From positions 55,839-119,838 of the forward strand of contig NZ_BJDQ01000006.1 in assembly GCF_005405225.1 (NCBI RefSeq): a DNA stretch of 64,000 nt. The letters run 5' to 3'. This stretch comes from Enterococcus dongliensis. GTDB lineage: Bacteria; Bacillota; Bacilli; Lactobacillales; Enterococcaceae. Below are positions 17,782-28,975 of the stretch, piece by piece. How positions within the stretch are numbered: the first letter of the stretch is position 1; the number at the start of each line of letters is the position of its first letter. Below the pieces are notes generated by a model, which saw nothing but the letters and a program-made list of their open reading frames with translations, did no database searches and had not been told where the DNA came from. A program made the translations under genes and the position numbers.

Positions 17782-20376
17782 ATGAAAAACTATCTTAAAA
17801 AAAACCGTTGGTATATATTGGCGAGCTTTTTTTTGCCTCTTATACTGATGGCTCTCGTATATTTGACTATCGGTGTTTATCCCGGATCTAGTCGCAGTAT
17901 TTTGGCCAGTGATGCCTTTTCACAATTTTCGAATTTCCATGCTAGTTTTCGAAATATGCTGTTAGGTAAGCAAGGACTTTTCTATAGTTGGAATGCTTCA
18001 ATGGGGCTCAATTATCTGTCGTTAATCTCGTATTATCTCGGCGGCTTCTTCACCCCGTTAGTCATTTTCTTTCCAAATCAATTGATGCCTGATGCCTTAT
18101 ATTTTTTAACCCTGTTGAAAATCGGTTCAGCCGGATTAGCATTTTGGTTTTATGCTAAGGGCAGTTTCAAATTGCCGAATTGGTCACAAGTGGCACTGAG
18201 TGTCGCTTACGCGTTGATGTCCTTTACCATCGCTCATTCAGAGATTATCATGTGGCTAGATGCCTTTGTCTATTTGCCTTTGGTCATCTTAGGGATCAAT
18301 CGCGTGATGGACATGAAAAAACCAACTGTACTATTTGTTTCCTATTTAATGTTGTTTTTGACAAGTTTTTATATGGGATTTATGATTGGTGTTTTTTCGG
18401 TACTCTATTTTGTCGCACGTTTATTAACAAATTGGCGAACATATAAAAAAAGTATCCTTCCTTATGGAATCACCTCGTTGTTAGCTGGTTTTGCTTCAAT
18501 GATTATGATTTTACCGTCCCTATTGGATCTGCGAGCAAACGGGGAAGAATTGACTAAAATCACGACTTTTAAAACCGAAGCAACGAATTGGTGGGATTTT
18601 ATTGCAAAAAATCTGATTGGTTCATACGATACAACAAAATATGGCTCGATTCCCTTTATTTACATTGGACTTTTCCCATTAGTCTTATGCTTGTTTTTCT
18701 TTATTTGTAAGAAGATTCCTTGGAAAAACAAACTTCTTTATGGAATGATTGCAGCGATTTTACTTGCTAGTTTTTATATCCAGCCACTGAACTTATTCTG
18801 GCACGGTATGCATGCTCCCAATATGTTCTTGTTTCGCTATGCCTACCTGCTTTCATTTTTAGTGATTACACTAGCTGCCTGGGGCTGGGAAAAACTAACT
18901 CGTGAAAATGTGCTGCAACTAGTAGCCGCATGCCTGTTGCTGATCGCCTCTTTTGCGATTTTCTGGGGGATGAAAGGAAAGGATTATTCTTATCTAAAAA
19001 ACAGTTCCCTTTATATCACAATTGGTTTTTTAGCAGGTTATGCGATTCTTTTGACCGGTTATCGCTTCAATAAATTCCCTGTTAAAACACTCAGCCTGCT
19101 GCTTTTAGTCGCGATGTCTGCGGAAGCAACAATCAATAGTGATTTTATGGTACACGGGATTTTGAAAGATTGGAATTACGCCTCTCGTAGTCTTTATACC
19201 GAGCCTTATCCATCGATTAAAACCTTAGTCAATAAAACTAAAGCGGAAAACGACCATTTTTATCGTCTAGAAAATCTCGATCCAGTCTCAGCAAACGATT
19301 CATTCAATTACGGATACAGCGGTGTCAGCATGTTTTCTTCGATTCGCAACCGCCATTCTTCTGGCTATATGGATCAGTTAGGGTTTCGTTCGAGAGGAAC
19401 GAGTCTAAACATCCGTTACCAAAACAATACATTGCTAGCAGATGCTTTTACTGGAATCAAATACAACCTCGCTAAAACGAAGAACCTAAATAAATACGGC
19501 TTCACTAAAACCGCTAGTGCTGGTGGATACAATCTGTTTGAAAATAATTATGCCCTGCCGTTAGCATTTATGGCTCCAAAAAGTATCGATAAATTGCCTG
19601 CTCTGCCAAATGATAATCTCGGGACCCAGACACAGTTGTTCAATGCTTTGTCACAAGAACAGTTTCGCTATTTTCAATTTTTGCCAATGACACAAACAGC
19701 TACGAAAAATGCTACTGTCACTAACTCTGGGATGATCACGACTATTACGGAAAAACAAAACAATGTTTCAAAAGATGTCACTTGGAAAGTCCAAGTTCCA
19801 GCAAATACACAAGCGTATTTGAGTCTTTATCCTTATAATTTCTCAGAACTAGAAAGTTCAACCGCAACGGTTACAGCCAATGGACAAACGCGTCAAGCGC
19901 AAATCGGTATCAATGGGCAGTATTATGATCTAGGCTATTATCAAAAAGCCACGATTGTTACTTTTACTGCTAGTTTCTATGGAACTAGCTCAATCAGCTT
20001 CCAAAATCCGCAAGTGCTAGCGTTAGATACTGTCGCCTATCATTTAGCCATCGAAAAAATCAAAGCTAATGGTGTCGATATGAAGATTGGTAAACGCAGT
20101 GCAGAAGGGACAGTGACTGCTAAAAAAGCGCAGACACTCATTACGACCATCCCTTACGATAAAGGATGGACAGCCAAGATTGATGGTAAAAAAGTAGATA
20201 CCAAAGCCTTTCAAGATGCCTTTGTCAGCATCCATTTACCAAAAGGCAAACACAAGGTGACCTTTAGTTATTTGCCGAAAGGTTTTATCATTGGTGGAAT
20301 CTCGTTTATTCTATCCATCGGATTATTCATCCTCTACCTAAGAATAATCAAACCTAAAAAAACCCATCGCCATTAA
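17782..20376 (+). CDS. YfhO-family polytopic membrane protein (GT-C-like glycosyltransferase)
   Basis: 864 aa. An N-terminal membrane anchor (LASFFLPLILMALVYLTIG) is followed by about 12 hydrophobic helices to about residue 450, a large extracytoplasmic region (about 460-830) and a last helix before a basic C-terminus. This matches the YfhO family; characterised relatives in Bacillus and Listeria glycosylate teichoic acid from a lipid-linked sugar outside the membrane. An acidic loop near the first helix (SRSILASDAFSQF) would be the GT-C catalytic region. Standing alone with its own terminator, it gives no operon clue. Family is confident; polymer and sugar are unknown. Confidence 0.85.
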   Translation: MKNYLKKNRWYILASFFLPLILMALVYLTIGVYPGSSRSILASDAFSQFSNFHASFRNMLLGKQGLFYSWNASMGLNYLSLISYYLGGFFTPLVIFFPNQLMPDALYFLTLLKIGSAGLAFWFYAKGSFKLPNWSQVALSVAYALMSFTIAHSEIIMWLDAFVYLPLVILGINRVMDMKKPTVLFVSYLMLFLTSFYMGFMIGVFSVLYFVARLLTNWRTYKKSILPYGITSLLAGFASMIMILPSLLDLRANGEELTKITTFKTEATNWWDFIAKNLIGSYDTTKYGSIPFIYIGLFPLVLCLFFFICKKIPWKNKLLYGMIAAILLASFYIQPLNLFWHGMHAPNMFLFRYAYLLSFLVITLAAWGWEKLTRENVLQLVAACLLLIASFAIFWGMKGKDYSYLKNSSLYITIGFLAGYAILLTGYRFNKFPVKTLSLLLLVAMSAEATINSDFMVHGILKDWNYASRSLYTEPYPSIKTLVNKTKAENDHFYRLENLDPVSANDSFNYGYSGVSMFSSIRNRHSSGYMDQLGFRSRGTSLNIRYQNNTLLADAFTGIKYNLAKTKNLNKYGFTKTASAGGYNLFENNYALPLAFMAPKSIDKLPALPNDNLGTQTQLFNALSQEQFRYFQFLPMTQTATKNATVTNSGMITTITEKQNNVSKDVTWKVQVPANTQAYLSLYPYNFSELESSTATVTANGQTRQAQIGINGQYYDLGYYQKATIVTFTASFYGTSSISFQNPQVLALDTVAYHLAIEKIKANGVDMKIGKRSAEGTVTAKKAQTLITTIPYDKGWTAKIDGKKVDTKAFQDAFVSIHLPKGKHKVTFSYLPKGFIIGGISFILSIGLFILYLRIIKPKKTHRH

Positions 20377-20383
20377 AAAAAGA

Positions 20384-20416
20384 AGAAGAAAATCGATGAT
20401 CGATTTTCTTCTTTTG
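20384..20416. terminator. Terminator between convergent yfhO-like gene and truA
   Basis: A 13-bp perfect stem AGAAGAAAATCGA / TCGATTTTCTTCT with a 3-base loop, preceded by A-rich and followed by T-rich sequence. It probably works on both strands. Confidence 0.75.
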
Positions 20417-20468
20417 CTTTGGATTCTTTTACAGCGAGAGCTTTCTTTTACAAACGACCCTTCACTTT

Positions 20469-21215
20469 TTATCCATATTTTACTTCTACTAAATAAAGAC
20501 CTTCTGGATGTGCTGTCGGTCCAGCCAGATTTCGATCTTTTGCCGCAATGATTTCCGGGATACTATCAGCCGGGATACGACCGTTCCCGATTTTTAATAA
20601 CGTCCCCACCAAAATTCGGATCATTTTGTACAAAAAACCATTCCCCCGAAAAATAAAAGTCAATTCCGTTCCCGATTCATCCAGTTCCACTTCTGCCTGA
20701 TAGATTGTCCGAACTTTATCTTCAATCGAACCACCACTTGCACAAAAAGAAGTAAAATCATGAGTCCCTAATAAATCAGGCAATGCTTGACGAATCAACG
20801 CGATATCTAACGGATAAGGATAATATGCCGCATAGTAGCGACGAAACGGGCTCCGTGGTTTAGTAATTTGCACTTTGAAATGATACGTCTTCTCTACCAC
20901 GTGATAGCGGGCATGGAAATCATCTGGAGCAATCTCCACGGATGAGACCGCGATATCTTCTGGTGTCTGCGTATCTAAAGCAAAACGCATTCGTTCTAAT
21001 GGACGTTCCTGCGGATAATCAAAATGAATCACTTGCCCAATTGCATGAACTCCCGCGTCAGTCCGTCCTGAACCAAAAATAGTGATTGGTTGATTATTGT
21101 TCATTTTTTGCAACGTTTTTTCAACTTCCTCTTGGACTGTTCGACCATTCGGTTGGCGTTGAAATCCATTAAACCGTGTACCATCATAAGCAACCACTGC
21201 TTTGTATCTAACCAT
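20469..21215 (-). CDS. truA: tRNA pseudouridine(38-40) synthase TruA
   Basis: 248 aa enzyme that converts U38-U40 in the anticodon arm of many tRNAs to pseudouridine. The catalytic Asp53 is in the family motif GRTDAGVHA (50-58). C-terminal [16 protein letters not shown] is also typical. ATG 21215 has AAGGAG 6-7 bases upstream. It ends the ribosomal-ECF transcript, as in other Firmicutes, but rplM-rpsI, which often follow truA, are absent here and a convergent unrelated gene lies next door. Confidence 0.96.
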   Translation of the reverse strand: MVRYKAVVAYDGTRFNGFQRQPNGRTVQEEVEKTLQKMNNNQPITIFGSGRTDAGVHAIGQVIHFDYPQERPLERMRFALDTQTPEDIAVSSVEIAPDDFHARYHVVEKTYHFKVQITKPRSPFRRYYAAYYPYPLDIALIRQALPDLLGTHDFTSFCASGGSIEDKVRTIYQAEVELDESGTELTFIFRGNGFLYKMIRILVGTLLKIGNGRIPADSIPEIIAAKDRNLAGPTAHPEGLYLVEVKYG

Positions 21216-21363
21216 TTTTTTCTCCTTAAACCAAAAATTCTGCCGGAGTCATTATAACAGCTTTTTGACTAGAATCCAACGCGCTGTGCTGGATCCTCAT
21301 CTAACTTCAACAAGCACAGCTGCTGAGAAATTTTTATTTTTATGTCCATTCAAGACGATTAAA

Positions 21364-21391
21364 CAAAAAAAGCCTGGATCACTCCAAGCTT
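21364..21391 (-). terminator. Terminator overlapping the ecfT stop codon
   Basis: On the minus strand AGCTTGGA pairs with TCCAGGCT (one mismatch region), followed by TTTTTTT. The stem begins inside the stop codon of ecfT. It would end or attenuate the ribosomal-ecf transcript before truA. Confidence 0.7.
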
Positions 21392-22187
21392 AACTACGTA
21401 AAAAAATCAACACGACTGTGGCTAGCCCAAAAACGACGATGATACTTGTATCACGTGAAGACCATTGTAATTTTCGATATTTGCTGCGTCCTTCACCACC
21501 ACGATACCCGCGGGCTTCCATGGCAGTAGCTAGATCTTCTGCTCGATTAAAACTGCTGACAAACAGTGGAATCAGTAATGGTACAATCGCTTTAACTTTT
21601 TGAACTAGATTGCCATCATTAAAATCAACCCCACGTGCCCGCTGAGCATTCATAATTTTTTCCGTTTCATCCATCAATGTCGGTACAAAGCGCAAAGCAA
21701 TCGATAGCATCAGTGCGATCTCATGAACTGGCAAATGAATTCTTTTTAACGGATTCAGCAGTGATTCAATGGCATCAGACATCGATAATGGGGGAGTTGT
21801 TAATGTCAATAGTGTCGACATGAAAATAATCAAAACAAAGCGACAAAAAATGAACAATCCGTTTTGGATTCCATAGGAAGAAAGGCTAAAGACGCCCCAC
21901 GACCAATACAGCGTTCCGCCACGAGTAAATAGTACCTGCAAGGCAACTGTAAAAATGATCAGCCAAATCAACGGCCGGACACCCTTTAGAAAAAAGTTTA
22001 AATTTATCTTTGATAGAAAAACGGCGATCATAGTGAATACTGCTAAAAATAAATAACTCTGCCAATTATTTGCCAAAAAGATGATTCCAATAAAGTAGAA
22101 ACTGGCAACCAATTTCGCTCGTGGATCTAATCGATGAATCAGTGAATCTCCTGGAATAAAACGGCCAAAAATCAATTTATTCATCAT
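21390..22187 (-). CDS. ecfT: Energy-coupling factor transporter transmembrane protein EcfT
   Basis: 265 aa integral membrane scaffold of group II ECF vitamin/metal transporters, linking the ATPases to interchangeable substrate-binding S components. About 5-6 hydrophobic segments are seen. The two Ala-Arg-Gly coupling-helix motifs appear in [10 protein letters not shown] and [10 protein letters not shown]. Two adjacent ATGs (22187 and 22184) follow GGAGG by 8-11 bases; either could initiate. Its start overlaps the ecfA2 end by 11 bases, showing tight co-translation. Vitamin S components must be encoded elsewhere. Confidence 0.95.
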   Translation of the reverse strand: MMNKLIFGRFIPGDSLIHRLDPRAKLVASFYFIGIIFLANNWQSYLFLAVFTMIAVFLSKINLNFFLKGVRPLIWLIIFTVALQVLFTRGGTLYWSWGVFSLSSYGIQNGLFIFCRFVLIIFMSTLLTLTTPPLSMSDAIESLLNPLKRIHLPVHEIALMLSIALRFVPTLMDETEKIMNAQRARGVDFNDGNLVQKVKAIVPLLIPLFVSSFNRAEDLATAMEARGYRGGEGRSKYRKLQWSSRDTSIIVVFGLATVVLIFLRS

Positions 22188-23046
22188 GAGCAGGACCTCC
22201 TGCGACTTTTACGATCCAATCAGCTAATTCATTTTCGGTTAGCGGTAATTTAGAAAAATTTGCCCCTCGTGCTTGCATTTTTTCTGCGAATGCACTGGCT
22301 TGAGGAACTCCTAATTGTTTTTCTTTTAACCAAGAAACGTCAGCAAACACTGATTGAGGATCGCCGTTTTTCACTACATGGCCCTTTTCCAAAACATAGA
22401 CATAATCAGCAAAATTTGCCACATCATCCATTAAATGGGTAACTAAAACGATTGTCATCTTTTTTTCTTGATGCAAACGCCAAAACATTTCCATCATTTC
22501 TTTGCGACCTAAGGGATCTAAGCCTGCTGTTGGCTCGTCTAAGACTAAAACTTCCGGTTCCATTGCTAATACACCAGCAATTGCGACACGTCGCATCTGG
22601 CCTCCAGAAAGCTCAAAAGGCGAACGCTCAAGATATTCTTCCGACAAACCCACCAATTCTAAATTCTCTTTTGCCAAGGCTTGTGCAGCTTCATCACTAA
22701 CACCAAAATTTTTTGGACCAAACGCGATATCTTTTGCGACTGTCTCTTCAAACAACTGCGCCTCAGGAAATTGAAAAACGATACCAACTTTTTTACGAAC
22801 GGGTTTTAAATTCTTATTGTCTGTTGTTGGTGTAATTTTTCGATCTCCAATGAGTACTTGTCCATCCGTTGGTTTTAATAACGCATTCAAATGTTGCAAA
22901 AGAGTCGATTTTCCACTACCTGTATGCCCCACTAGAGCTGTATAAGATCCTTCGCGAATATTTAGGTCAATATCGTAAAGAGCACGCTGTTCAAAAGGGG
23001 TATTCGGTTGATAAACGTAGCTTACTTTTTCAAAACGGATGTCCAT
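22177..23046 (-). CDS. ecfA2: Energy-coupling factor ATPase EcfA2
   Basis: 289 aa ABC ATPase. Walker [10 protein letters not shown] (40-48), Q-loop [10 protein letters not shown], signature [10 protein letters not shown], Walker [13 protein letters not shown] and switch His in LVTHLMDD are all present. The C-terminal extension of about 70 residues is typical of EcfA proteins. It forms the heterodimeric motor with EcfA1 on EcfT. Its start overlaps the end of ecfA1 by 25 bases. Confidence 0.95.
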   Translation of the reverse strand: MDIRFEKVSYVYQPNTPFEQRALYDIDLNIREGSYTALVGHTGSGKSTLLQHLNALLKPTDGQVLIGDRKITPTTDNKNLKPVRKKVGIVFQFPEAQLFEETVAKDIAFGPKNFGVSDEAAQALAKENLELVGLSEEYLERSPFELSGGQMRRVAIAGVLAMEPEVLVLDEPTAGLDPLGRKEMMEMFWRLHQEKKMTIVLVTHLMDDVANFADYVYVLEKGHVVKNGDPQSVFADVSWLKEKQLGVPQASAFAEKMQARGANFSKLPLTENELADWIVKVAGGPAHDE

Positions 23047-23858
23047 AACCAGTCCATCATCCCTTCCTCATCTAAATAATCCGCTGGTACAGCTACTCCA
23101 CGAGCTTTTAATGCCGCTTTCAATTTCTCGGGAAACGGGAGATCTAATCCTAGCGAGACTAGTTTCGGACCAGCAGAAAAAATCTCATCCGGTGTCCCTT
23201 CTTGATACAGCTCGCCTTCTCTCATCACAAAAATCCGATTAGCACTAGCTGCTTCATCAATATCATGAGTAATCGAAATAACAGTCAATTCACTCTCTTC
23301 TTTGATTTTTCGAATCGTCGAGATAACATCATCGCGTCCTTCCGGATCTAGCATACTTGTCGCTTCATCTAAAATAATAATATCTGGGCGTAAAGCTACT
23401 ACACCTGCGATTGCTACTCGTTGTTTTTGACCACCAGATAAACGTGCCGGTTCTCGGGTCGCAAAATCCTGCATCTTGACTTTTTCTAATGCATCTTGAA
23501 CCCGATGCTGCATTTCACTTCGCTCGATTCCTTGGTTTTCCAAACCAAAAGCTACATCGTCTTCCACCGTTGCACCAACGAATTGATTATCAGGATTTTG
23601 AAAAACCATCCCTACCATTCGGCGAATATCCCAAACAGATTCTTCAGATAGTTTCATCCCACCAACTGTTACTGTTCCTTTTTGTGGTAAATGAAGGCCA
23701 TTGATTGTCTTGGCTAAGGTCGATTTTCCTGAGCCGTTATGCCCCACAATCGCAATCCATTCACCTTTGTTTATTGAAAAGCTGACATCTTTTAATGCAG
23801 ATGCCGCTTCTTCTTGATAACTAAATTCAATTTGATTGATCTCAATAATTGGCTCCAT
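23022..23858 (-). CDS. ecfA1: Energy-coupling factor ATPase EcfA1
   Basis: 278 aa ABC ATPase. Walker [10 protein letters not shown] at 39-47, Q-loop [11 protein letters not shown], signature [10 protein letters not shown], Walker [13 protein letters not shown] and switch His in SITHDIDEA. It powers uptake of vitamins (riboflavin, folate, biotin and others) through a shared EcfA1A2T module. It is the first ecf gene, 253 bases after rplQ, with a structured RNA element and probable terminator between, so its expression may be uncoupled from the ribosomal genes. Confidence 0.95.
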   Translation of the reverse strand: MEPIIEINQIEFSYQEEAASALKDVSFSINKGEWIAIVGHNGSGKSTLAKTINGLHLPQKGTVTVGGMKLSEESVWDIRRMVGMVFQNPDNQFVGATVEDDVAFGLENQGIERSEMQHRVQDALEKVKMQDFATREPARLSGGQKQRVAIAGVVALRPDIIILDEATSMLDPEGRDDVISTIRKIKEESELTVISITHDIDEAASANRIFVMREGELYQEGTPDEIFSAGPKLVSLGLDLPFPEKLKAALKARGVAVPADYLDEEGMMDWLWTSVLKK

Positions 23859-23983
23859 GGTTACACCTTTCCACTTCTTTGCAAATATGTACTAAGACTA
23901 GCAAAAAAGCCATGTTTTATCAATCCTTGTTACTCAATAAAATGCTTTTGTATACCTATCTGTCTTGACAGTATTTTTGGGTA

Positions 23984-24101
23984 TAAAAAAACACTTTATG
24001 ATGAGTGCCAGCTTCCCAGTCAATCTGGGAAGCGGCGCTGAGCTAGACTCGGAGAAAATCTCCAACATCATAACACTCTAAAAGAATCATCTATAAAGTG
24101 A
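23984..24101 (-). ncRNA. Candidate L17 downstream element (structured rplQ 3'UTR) with terminator
   Basis: On the minus strand, right after rplQ, a closing stem CACTTTAT-AG-ATGA pairs with TCAT-C-ATAAAGTG (24087-24100 with 23991-24004) and runs into TTTTTTT. Inside are a GCTTCCCAG / CTGGGAAGC hairpin (24011-24033) and a GGAGA/TCTCC hairpin (24051-24063). Established knowledge: a conserved RNA called the L17 downstream element occurs immediately after rplQ in lactic acid bacteria and Listeria. Position and multi-stem layout match, but I could not test the covariance model. Confidence 0.6.
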
Positions 24102-24111
24102 AGAGTGATTA

Positions 24112-24492
24112 TTATACAAGTTCCAAAACAACCATAGGGGCGTTGTCGCCACGACGAGGTTCAGTTTTTAAGATACGAGTGTATCCACCTTGGCGTTCAG
24201 CGTAACGAGGAGCGATGTCATTGAATAATTTTTGTAATGCAGATTCAACAACGATTGCTTCGTTTTCTTCGCGAACATCAGCGACTTCATTACGTACAAA
24301 GCTTGCAGCTTGGCGACGTGCATGAAGATCCCCGCGTTTTCCTAAGGTAATCATCTTTTCAGTAGTTGAACGAACTTCTTTCGCACGAGCTTCTGTCGTT
24401 ACGATACGTTCGTTGATAATTAAGTCAGTTGTTAAGTCACGCAACATTGCTTTACGTTGGCTAGATGTGCGTCCTAATTTACGATAACTCAC
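24112..24492 (-). CDS. rplQ: 50S ribosomal protein L17
   Basis: 126 aa, full length. It begins [20 protein letters not shown], the conserved L17 N-terminus, and ends [12 protein letters not shown]. It binds 23S rRNA near the exit tunnel. Last gene of the alpha operon, 27 bases after rpoA, followed by the structured element described at 23984-24101. Confidence 0.97.
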   Translation of the reverse strand: MSYRKLGRTSSQRKAMLRDLTTDLIINERIVTTEARAKEVRSTTEKMITLGKRGDLHARRQAASFVRNEVADVREENEAIVVESALQKLFNDIAPRYAERQGGYTRILKTEPRRGDNAPMVVLELV

Positions 24493-24519
24493 GTAGGTTT
24501 CCCTCCTTTGTCAACAATA

Positions 24520-25458
24520 TTAATCGTCTTTACGTAGTCCTAACCCAAGATCATGTAATTTGGCTTTCACTTCTTCAAGTGATTTACGGCCTAGATTACG
24601 TACTTTGATCATTTCAGGTTCAGACTTATTCGTCAATTCTTGAACCGTATTAATTCCGGCACGTTTCAAACAATTATACGAACGTACAGACAAGTCTAGT
24701 TCTTCGATGGTCATCTCTAACATTTTTTCTTTTTGTGTTTCTTCTTTTTCAACCATGATTTCAGCGTTTTTCGCTTCATCAGTAAGATTTACAAAAATAT
24801 CTAAATGTTCGGTTAAAATTTTCGCTGCAAGACTCAATGCTTCTTGAGCAATGATCGATCCATCAGTCCAAATCTCCATCGTTAATTTGTCGAAATCATC
24901 ACGACGACCAACCCGCGTATTTTCAACTTGATAGTTTACTTTACGAACTGGTGTATAGATAGAATCAACTGGAAGGACACCGATTGGCATATCTTCCTTT
25001 TTATTTTCGTCTGCTTGAACATAGCCGCGACCAGGTTTTACTGTTAGGCGGGCATGGAATGTCGCACCTTCAGAAACAGTACAAATGTACATATCTTTAT
25101 TTAAGATTTCAACGTCACTGTCAACGATAATATCGCCGGCAGTTACCGTAGCTGGTCCAGTAATATCGATCTCAAGGGTTTTTTCTTCTTCAGCGAATAA
25201 TTTCAACGCTAAACCTTTAATATTCAAAATGATTTGTACAACGTCTTCTCTTACACCTTTGATGGTTGAAAATTCGTGTAGCACCCCATCGATTTGAATA
25301 TTTGTAATGGCAGCGCCCGGTAAAGAAGAAAGTAGAATACGACGTAGAGAATTACCTAAAGTAGTTCCATAACCTCTTTCCAGAGGTTCAACAACGAACT
25401 TGCCATAATCTCTGTCTTCATCAATTTTTGTGATTCTTGGTTTTTCGAATTCAATCAT
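24520..25458 (-). CDS. rpoA: RNA polymerase alpha subunit
   Basis: 312 aa. The N-terminal dimerisation domain (about 1-230) includes [20 protein letters not shown], which assembles beta and beta-prime. After a Glu/Lys-rich linker, the C-terminal domain (about 245-312) carries the DNA- and activator-contacting helix-hairpin-helix [14 protein letters not shown]. Located between rpsK and rplQ, the standard alpha-operon position. Confidence 0.98.
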   Translation of the reverse strand: MIEFEKPRITKIDEDRDYGKFVVEPLERGYGTTLGNSLRRILLSSLPGAAITNIQIDGVLHEFSTIKGVREDVVQIILNIKGLALKLFAEEEKTLEIDITGPATVTAGDIIVDSDVEILNKDMYICTVSEGATFHARLTVKPGRGYVQADENKKEDMPIGVLPVDSIYTPVRKVNYQVENTRVGRRDDFDKLTMEIWTDGSIIAQEALSLAAKILTEHLDIFVNLTDEAKNAEIMVEKEETQKEKMLEMTIEELDLSVRSYNCLKRAGINTVQELTNKSEPEMIKVRNLGRKSLEEVKAKLHDLGLGLRKDD

Positions 25459-25537
25459 TCTTGTTTTTTACCCCTTTCAAAACGAAAAGTGTCTTGTTCA
25501 ATGACGTTCCTGTAAAACTCATAGAGTTGGGCACTCA

Positions 25538-25927
25538 TTAAACACGACGGCGTTTTGGAGGGCGGCATCCATTATGAGGTACTGGAGTCACGTCACGAAT
25601 TGCAGTTACTTCTAAACCAGTTGCTTGCAATGAACGAATCGCTGCTTCACGACCAGAACCAGGTCCTTTAACAGTTACTTCAACACTTTTCAATCCATGT
25701 TCCATTGCAGCTTTTGTTGCAGTTTCAGCAGCCATTTGAGCAGCGAAAGGAGTTGATTTTTTACTACCTTTGAACCCTAACGAACCTGCAGATGACCATG
25801 CTACGGCATTACCGCTTGCATCAGTAATCATGACGATTGTATTATTAAAAGTCGAATGAATATGAGCGATACCTGTTTCGATATTCTTCTTCACACGACG
25901 TTTACGATTGACTTTCTTTGCTACCAT
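25538..25927 (-). CDS. rpsK: 30S ribosomal protein S11
   Basis: 129 aa platform protein of the small subunit, contacting 16S rRNA near the E site. Conserved segments [26 protein letters not shown] and the C-terminal [13 protein letters not shown] are intact. 24 bases after rpsM and 79 before rpoA. Confidence 0.97.
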   Translation of the reverse strand: MVAKKVNRKRRVKKNIETGIAHIHSTFNNTIVMITDASGNAVAWSSAGSLGFKGSKKSTPFAAQMAAETATKAAMEHGLKSVEVTVKGPGSGREAAIRSLQATGLEVTAIRDVTPVPHNGCRPPKRRRV

Positions 25928-25951
25928 GAAGATTTAAACCTCCTTCACTAA

Positions 25952-26317
25952 TTATTTTTTCTTGCCGGCAATAGCGCGAGCTGGACCTTTACGTGTACGA
26001 GCGTTGTTCTTAGTGTTTTGTCCACGTGTAGGCAAGCCACGACGATGACGGATTCCACGGTAAGAACCGATTTCCATCAAACGTTTGATGTTTAAGTTAG
26101 TTTCACGACGAAGATCGCCTTCAACTTTTAATTTATCAACTTCAGCACGGATAGCGTCTGTTTGTTCGTTCGTTAAGTCACGTACACGAACATCTTCAGA
26201 AACGCCTGCATCGGCTAAAATTTGTTTCGCTGTAGTATTTCCAATACCGTAAATATAAGTAAGTGAAATTACCACGCGTTTATCACGAGGAATATCTACT
26301 CCTGCAATACGAGCCAT
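25952..26317 (-). CDS. rpsM: 30S ribosomal protein S13
   Basis: 121 aa head protein that contacts the P-site tRNA and bridges to the large subunit. It begins [16 protein letters not shown]. The basic C-terminal tail [18 protein letters not shown] reaches the tRNA. Preceded by rpmJ, in the usual order infA-rpmJ-rpsM-rpsK-rpoA. Confidence 0.97.
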   Translation of the reverse strand: MARIAGVDIPRDKRVVISLTYIYGIGNTTAKQILADAGVSEDVRVRDLTNEQTDAIRAEVDKLKVEGDLRRETNLNIKRLMEIGSYRGIRHRRGLPTRGQNTKNNARTRKGPARAIAGKKK

Positions 26318-26335
26318 ACTTAATTACACCTCCAA

Positions 26336-26452
26336 TTATCCTTGACGTTGTTTATGTTTTGGGTTTGCTGGGCAAATCACCATAACACGTCCATTACGAC
26401 GAATTACTTTACAATGTTCACACATTGGTTTTACTGATGGTCTTACTTTCAT
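26336..26452 (-). CDS. rpmJ: 50S ribosomal protein L36 (zinc-ribbon type)
   Basis: 38 aa, starting [14 protein letters not shown] and ending HKQRQG. The Cys11-x2-Cys14 pair plus Cys27 and a following His (32/33 region, NPKH) form the zinc ribbon of the C+ type of L36. A strong AGGAGG precedes ATG 26452. It lies between infA and rpsM, its canonical place. Confidence 0.96.
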   Translation of the reverse strand: MKVRPSVKPMCEHCKVIRRNGRVMVICPANPKHKQRQG

Positions 26453-26485
26453 GATTATACCTCCTGAAGTTTTACGGAGTACAAC

Positions 26486-26704
26486 TTACTTAAAGCGATA
26501 GGTAATACGACCACGGCTCAAATCATATGGAGAAAGTTCAACTGTAACCTTGTCTCCAGGTAAGATTCGAATATAATACATCCGGATTTTACCAGATACG
26601 TGCGCAAGAACTTCGTGTCCGTTTTCCAATTCGACTTTAAACATTGCATTCGGCAAAGTTTCGACGACTGTTCCTTCGATTTCAATCATATCTTCTTTTG
26701 CCAC
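26486..26704 (-). CDS. infA: Translation initiation factor IF-1
   Basis: 72 aa OB-fold protein that binds the ribosomal A site during initiation. The start is GTG at 26704, giving (M)[10 protein letters not shown], which matches IF-1 N-termini exactly; AAGGAGG stands 8 bases upstream. The longer frame to 26740 would add an unconserved dozen residues through the ribosome-binding site and is rejected. No map gene lies between adk and infA, unlike Bacillus. The GTG start may lower expression (inference). Confidence 0.95.
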   Translation of the reverse strand: MAKEDMIEIEGTVVETLPNAMFKVELENGHEVLAHVSGKIRMYYIRILPGDKVTVELSPYDLSRGRITYRFK

Positions 26705-26877
26705 GCAGAGTACCTCCTTGTAGTTGTTTCGCATTTTCACACGATAAAATGGCGGAAACTGCAGTTCCCACCCTAATTCTAAAGTTAACTTCCAAAAAGC
26801 TAGAAGTCAGACTGACAAATTCTATCATAAAACATCGAACTTGGCAAGATAAACTGCATCTCAAGTCGGTAGGCAAA

Positions 26878-27564
<687 letters not shown>

Positions 27565-27642
27565 TTAAAAATAATTTCCATTTTCATTCTTTATAACTTA
27601 ATCAAGTTGAAACCGATATTCAATTCATTTAAAAAGTGAGAA

Positions 27643-27667
27643 CGGCGTTGAGGAAATCCCTCAACAC
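27643..27667 (-). other. Stem-loop in the secY-adk gap
   Basis: GTGTTGAGG pairs with CCTCAACGC (9 bp including one G-U) around GATTT, directly after the secY stop. A T5 run follows only after about 12 bases, so it is a processing site or weak attenuator more than a clean terminator. The rest of the 148-base gap holds nothing recognisable. Confidence 0.45.
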
Positions 27668-27673
27668 ACGAAT

Positions 27674-28975
27674 CTACTCTCCATCCATGAATCCGACATA
27701 ACGTCGTTTCAACATGAGTCCTTCTAATTGTTTTGCCGTTTCAAGCGCAACCCCTACTACGATCAGTAGACTTGTACCACCTAAACCAATTGATTGAGGC
27801 AAGTTCCAAACCATCTGCGCGATAATCGGGATCAAAGCGATCAGACCTAAGAAAATAGCGCCCACCACACTCAAACGCATTAAAATTGCAGAAACATATT
27901 CTTCTGTTCCCTTACCCGGTCTTACACGCAGAATATAACTTCCTTGTTTTTGTAAGTTCTCTGCCAATTTTTCAGGATTAACCTGAACGAAGGCATAGAA
28001 AAAGGTAAATGCAACAATCAGAACCGTATAAATCGCAGCACCTGGAATCGTGTTGTAACTAAATAATTTCGTTAAAACATCATACCAGCCTTCCGCACTA
28101 TATTTACTAGCTAATGCTTGCAGCACCGCATTTGGTGTCGCAATAAATGAGCTGGCAAAGATAACTGGAATTACTCCGGCAGCATTGACCTTTAATGGTA
28201 GATAACTGCTTGTTGGAGCGCCCACGACTTGTTTTGTATATTGAATCGGAATTTTTCTTTCCGCTTGTTGAAAATACGTAACAAAAAAGATAATCAACAC
28301 AATAGCGACAAGTAAAATTACAACAAAAATAATTGATTTCCAAAGATCACTAGGATCAATGTTCACAAAATAATCATCATAGACATCTTTGATACTTTGT
28401 GGCAATCGTGAAACGATCCCCGCAAAGATAATCATCGATACTCCATTTCCGATTCCTTTTTCAGTAATCTGTTCTCCCAGCCAAGTCACAAACATTGTAC
28501 CAGCTGTAAGAATGAGACCGATTGTGACGAACGTTTGAACATTACGGTTTGGCACGAAACCAAATTGAGCGAAATAGTCAAATCCAGCAGTGATACTCAC
28601 CGACTGAATGAAAGCCAAGACTAAAGTTAAATAGCGCGTTGCTTGATTTAACTTTTTACGACCGACTTCCCCTTGTTTTGACCATTCGACAAATTTAGGA
28701 ACGATATCCATCTGCAACAACTGAATAACAATTGAAGCAGTGATATATGGAGAAACCCCCATTGAGAAGACCGAAAAATTTTGCATAGCTGAGCCGCTCA
28801 CCATATTCAGCATTCTGAAAAATGGCATTTCGCTCAATCCTTGCAACCCACGTGCATCTACTCCCGGTACGGTGATCTGAGCACCTAACCGAAAAACTAA
28901 TAAGACTAAAACGGTAAATAAAATCCGTGATCGGATGTTCTTAACTTTGAATGCATCTTTTAAAAGTTTGAACAT
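27674..28975 (-). CDS. secY: Preprotein translocase subunit SecY
   Basis: 433 aa, ten predicted membrane helices forming the protein-conducting channel. Plug and pore segments around LQGLSEMPFFRML, the cytosolic-loop motif PGKGTEEYVS and the C-terminal LLIVVGVALETAKQLEGLML are typical. Its start overlaps the rplO stop by 1 base, so translation is coupled. Followed by adk, standard for the spc operon. Confidence 0.97.
   Translation of the reverse strand: MFKLLKDAFKVKNIRSRILFTVLVLLVFRLGAQITVPGVDARGLQGLSEMPFFRMLNMVSGSAMQNFSVFSMGVSPYITASIVIQLLQMDIVPKFVEWSKQGEVGRKKLNQATRYLTLVLAFIQSVSITAGFDYFAQFGFVPNRNVQTFVTIGLILTAGTMFVTWLGEQITEKGIGNGVSMIIFAGIVSRLPQSIKDVYDDYFVNIDPSDLWKSIIFVVILLVAIVLIIFFVTYFQQAERKIPIQYTKQVVGAPTSSYLPLKVNAAGVIPVIFASSFIATPNAVLQALASKYSAEGWYDVLTKLFSYNTIPGAAIYTVLIVAFTFFYAFVQVNPEKLAENLQKQGSYILRVRPGKGTEEYVSAILMRLSVVGAIFLGLIALIPIIAQMVWNLPQSIGLGGTSLLIVVGVALETAKQLEGLMLKRRYVGFMDGE

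Noticed and set aside
23961..23972. CTGTCTTGACAG palindrome before ecfA1
   Set aside because: Short and unsupported by a clear promoter nearby; could be chance.
26336..26740. infA starting upstream at 26740
   Set aside because: That extension passes through the AAGGAGG site, and GTG 26704 gives the conserved IF-1 N-terminus.
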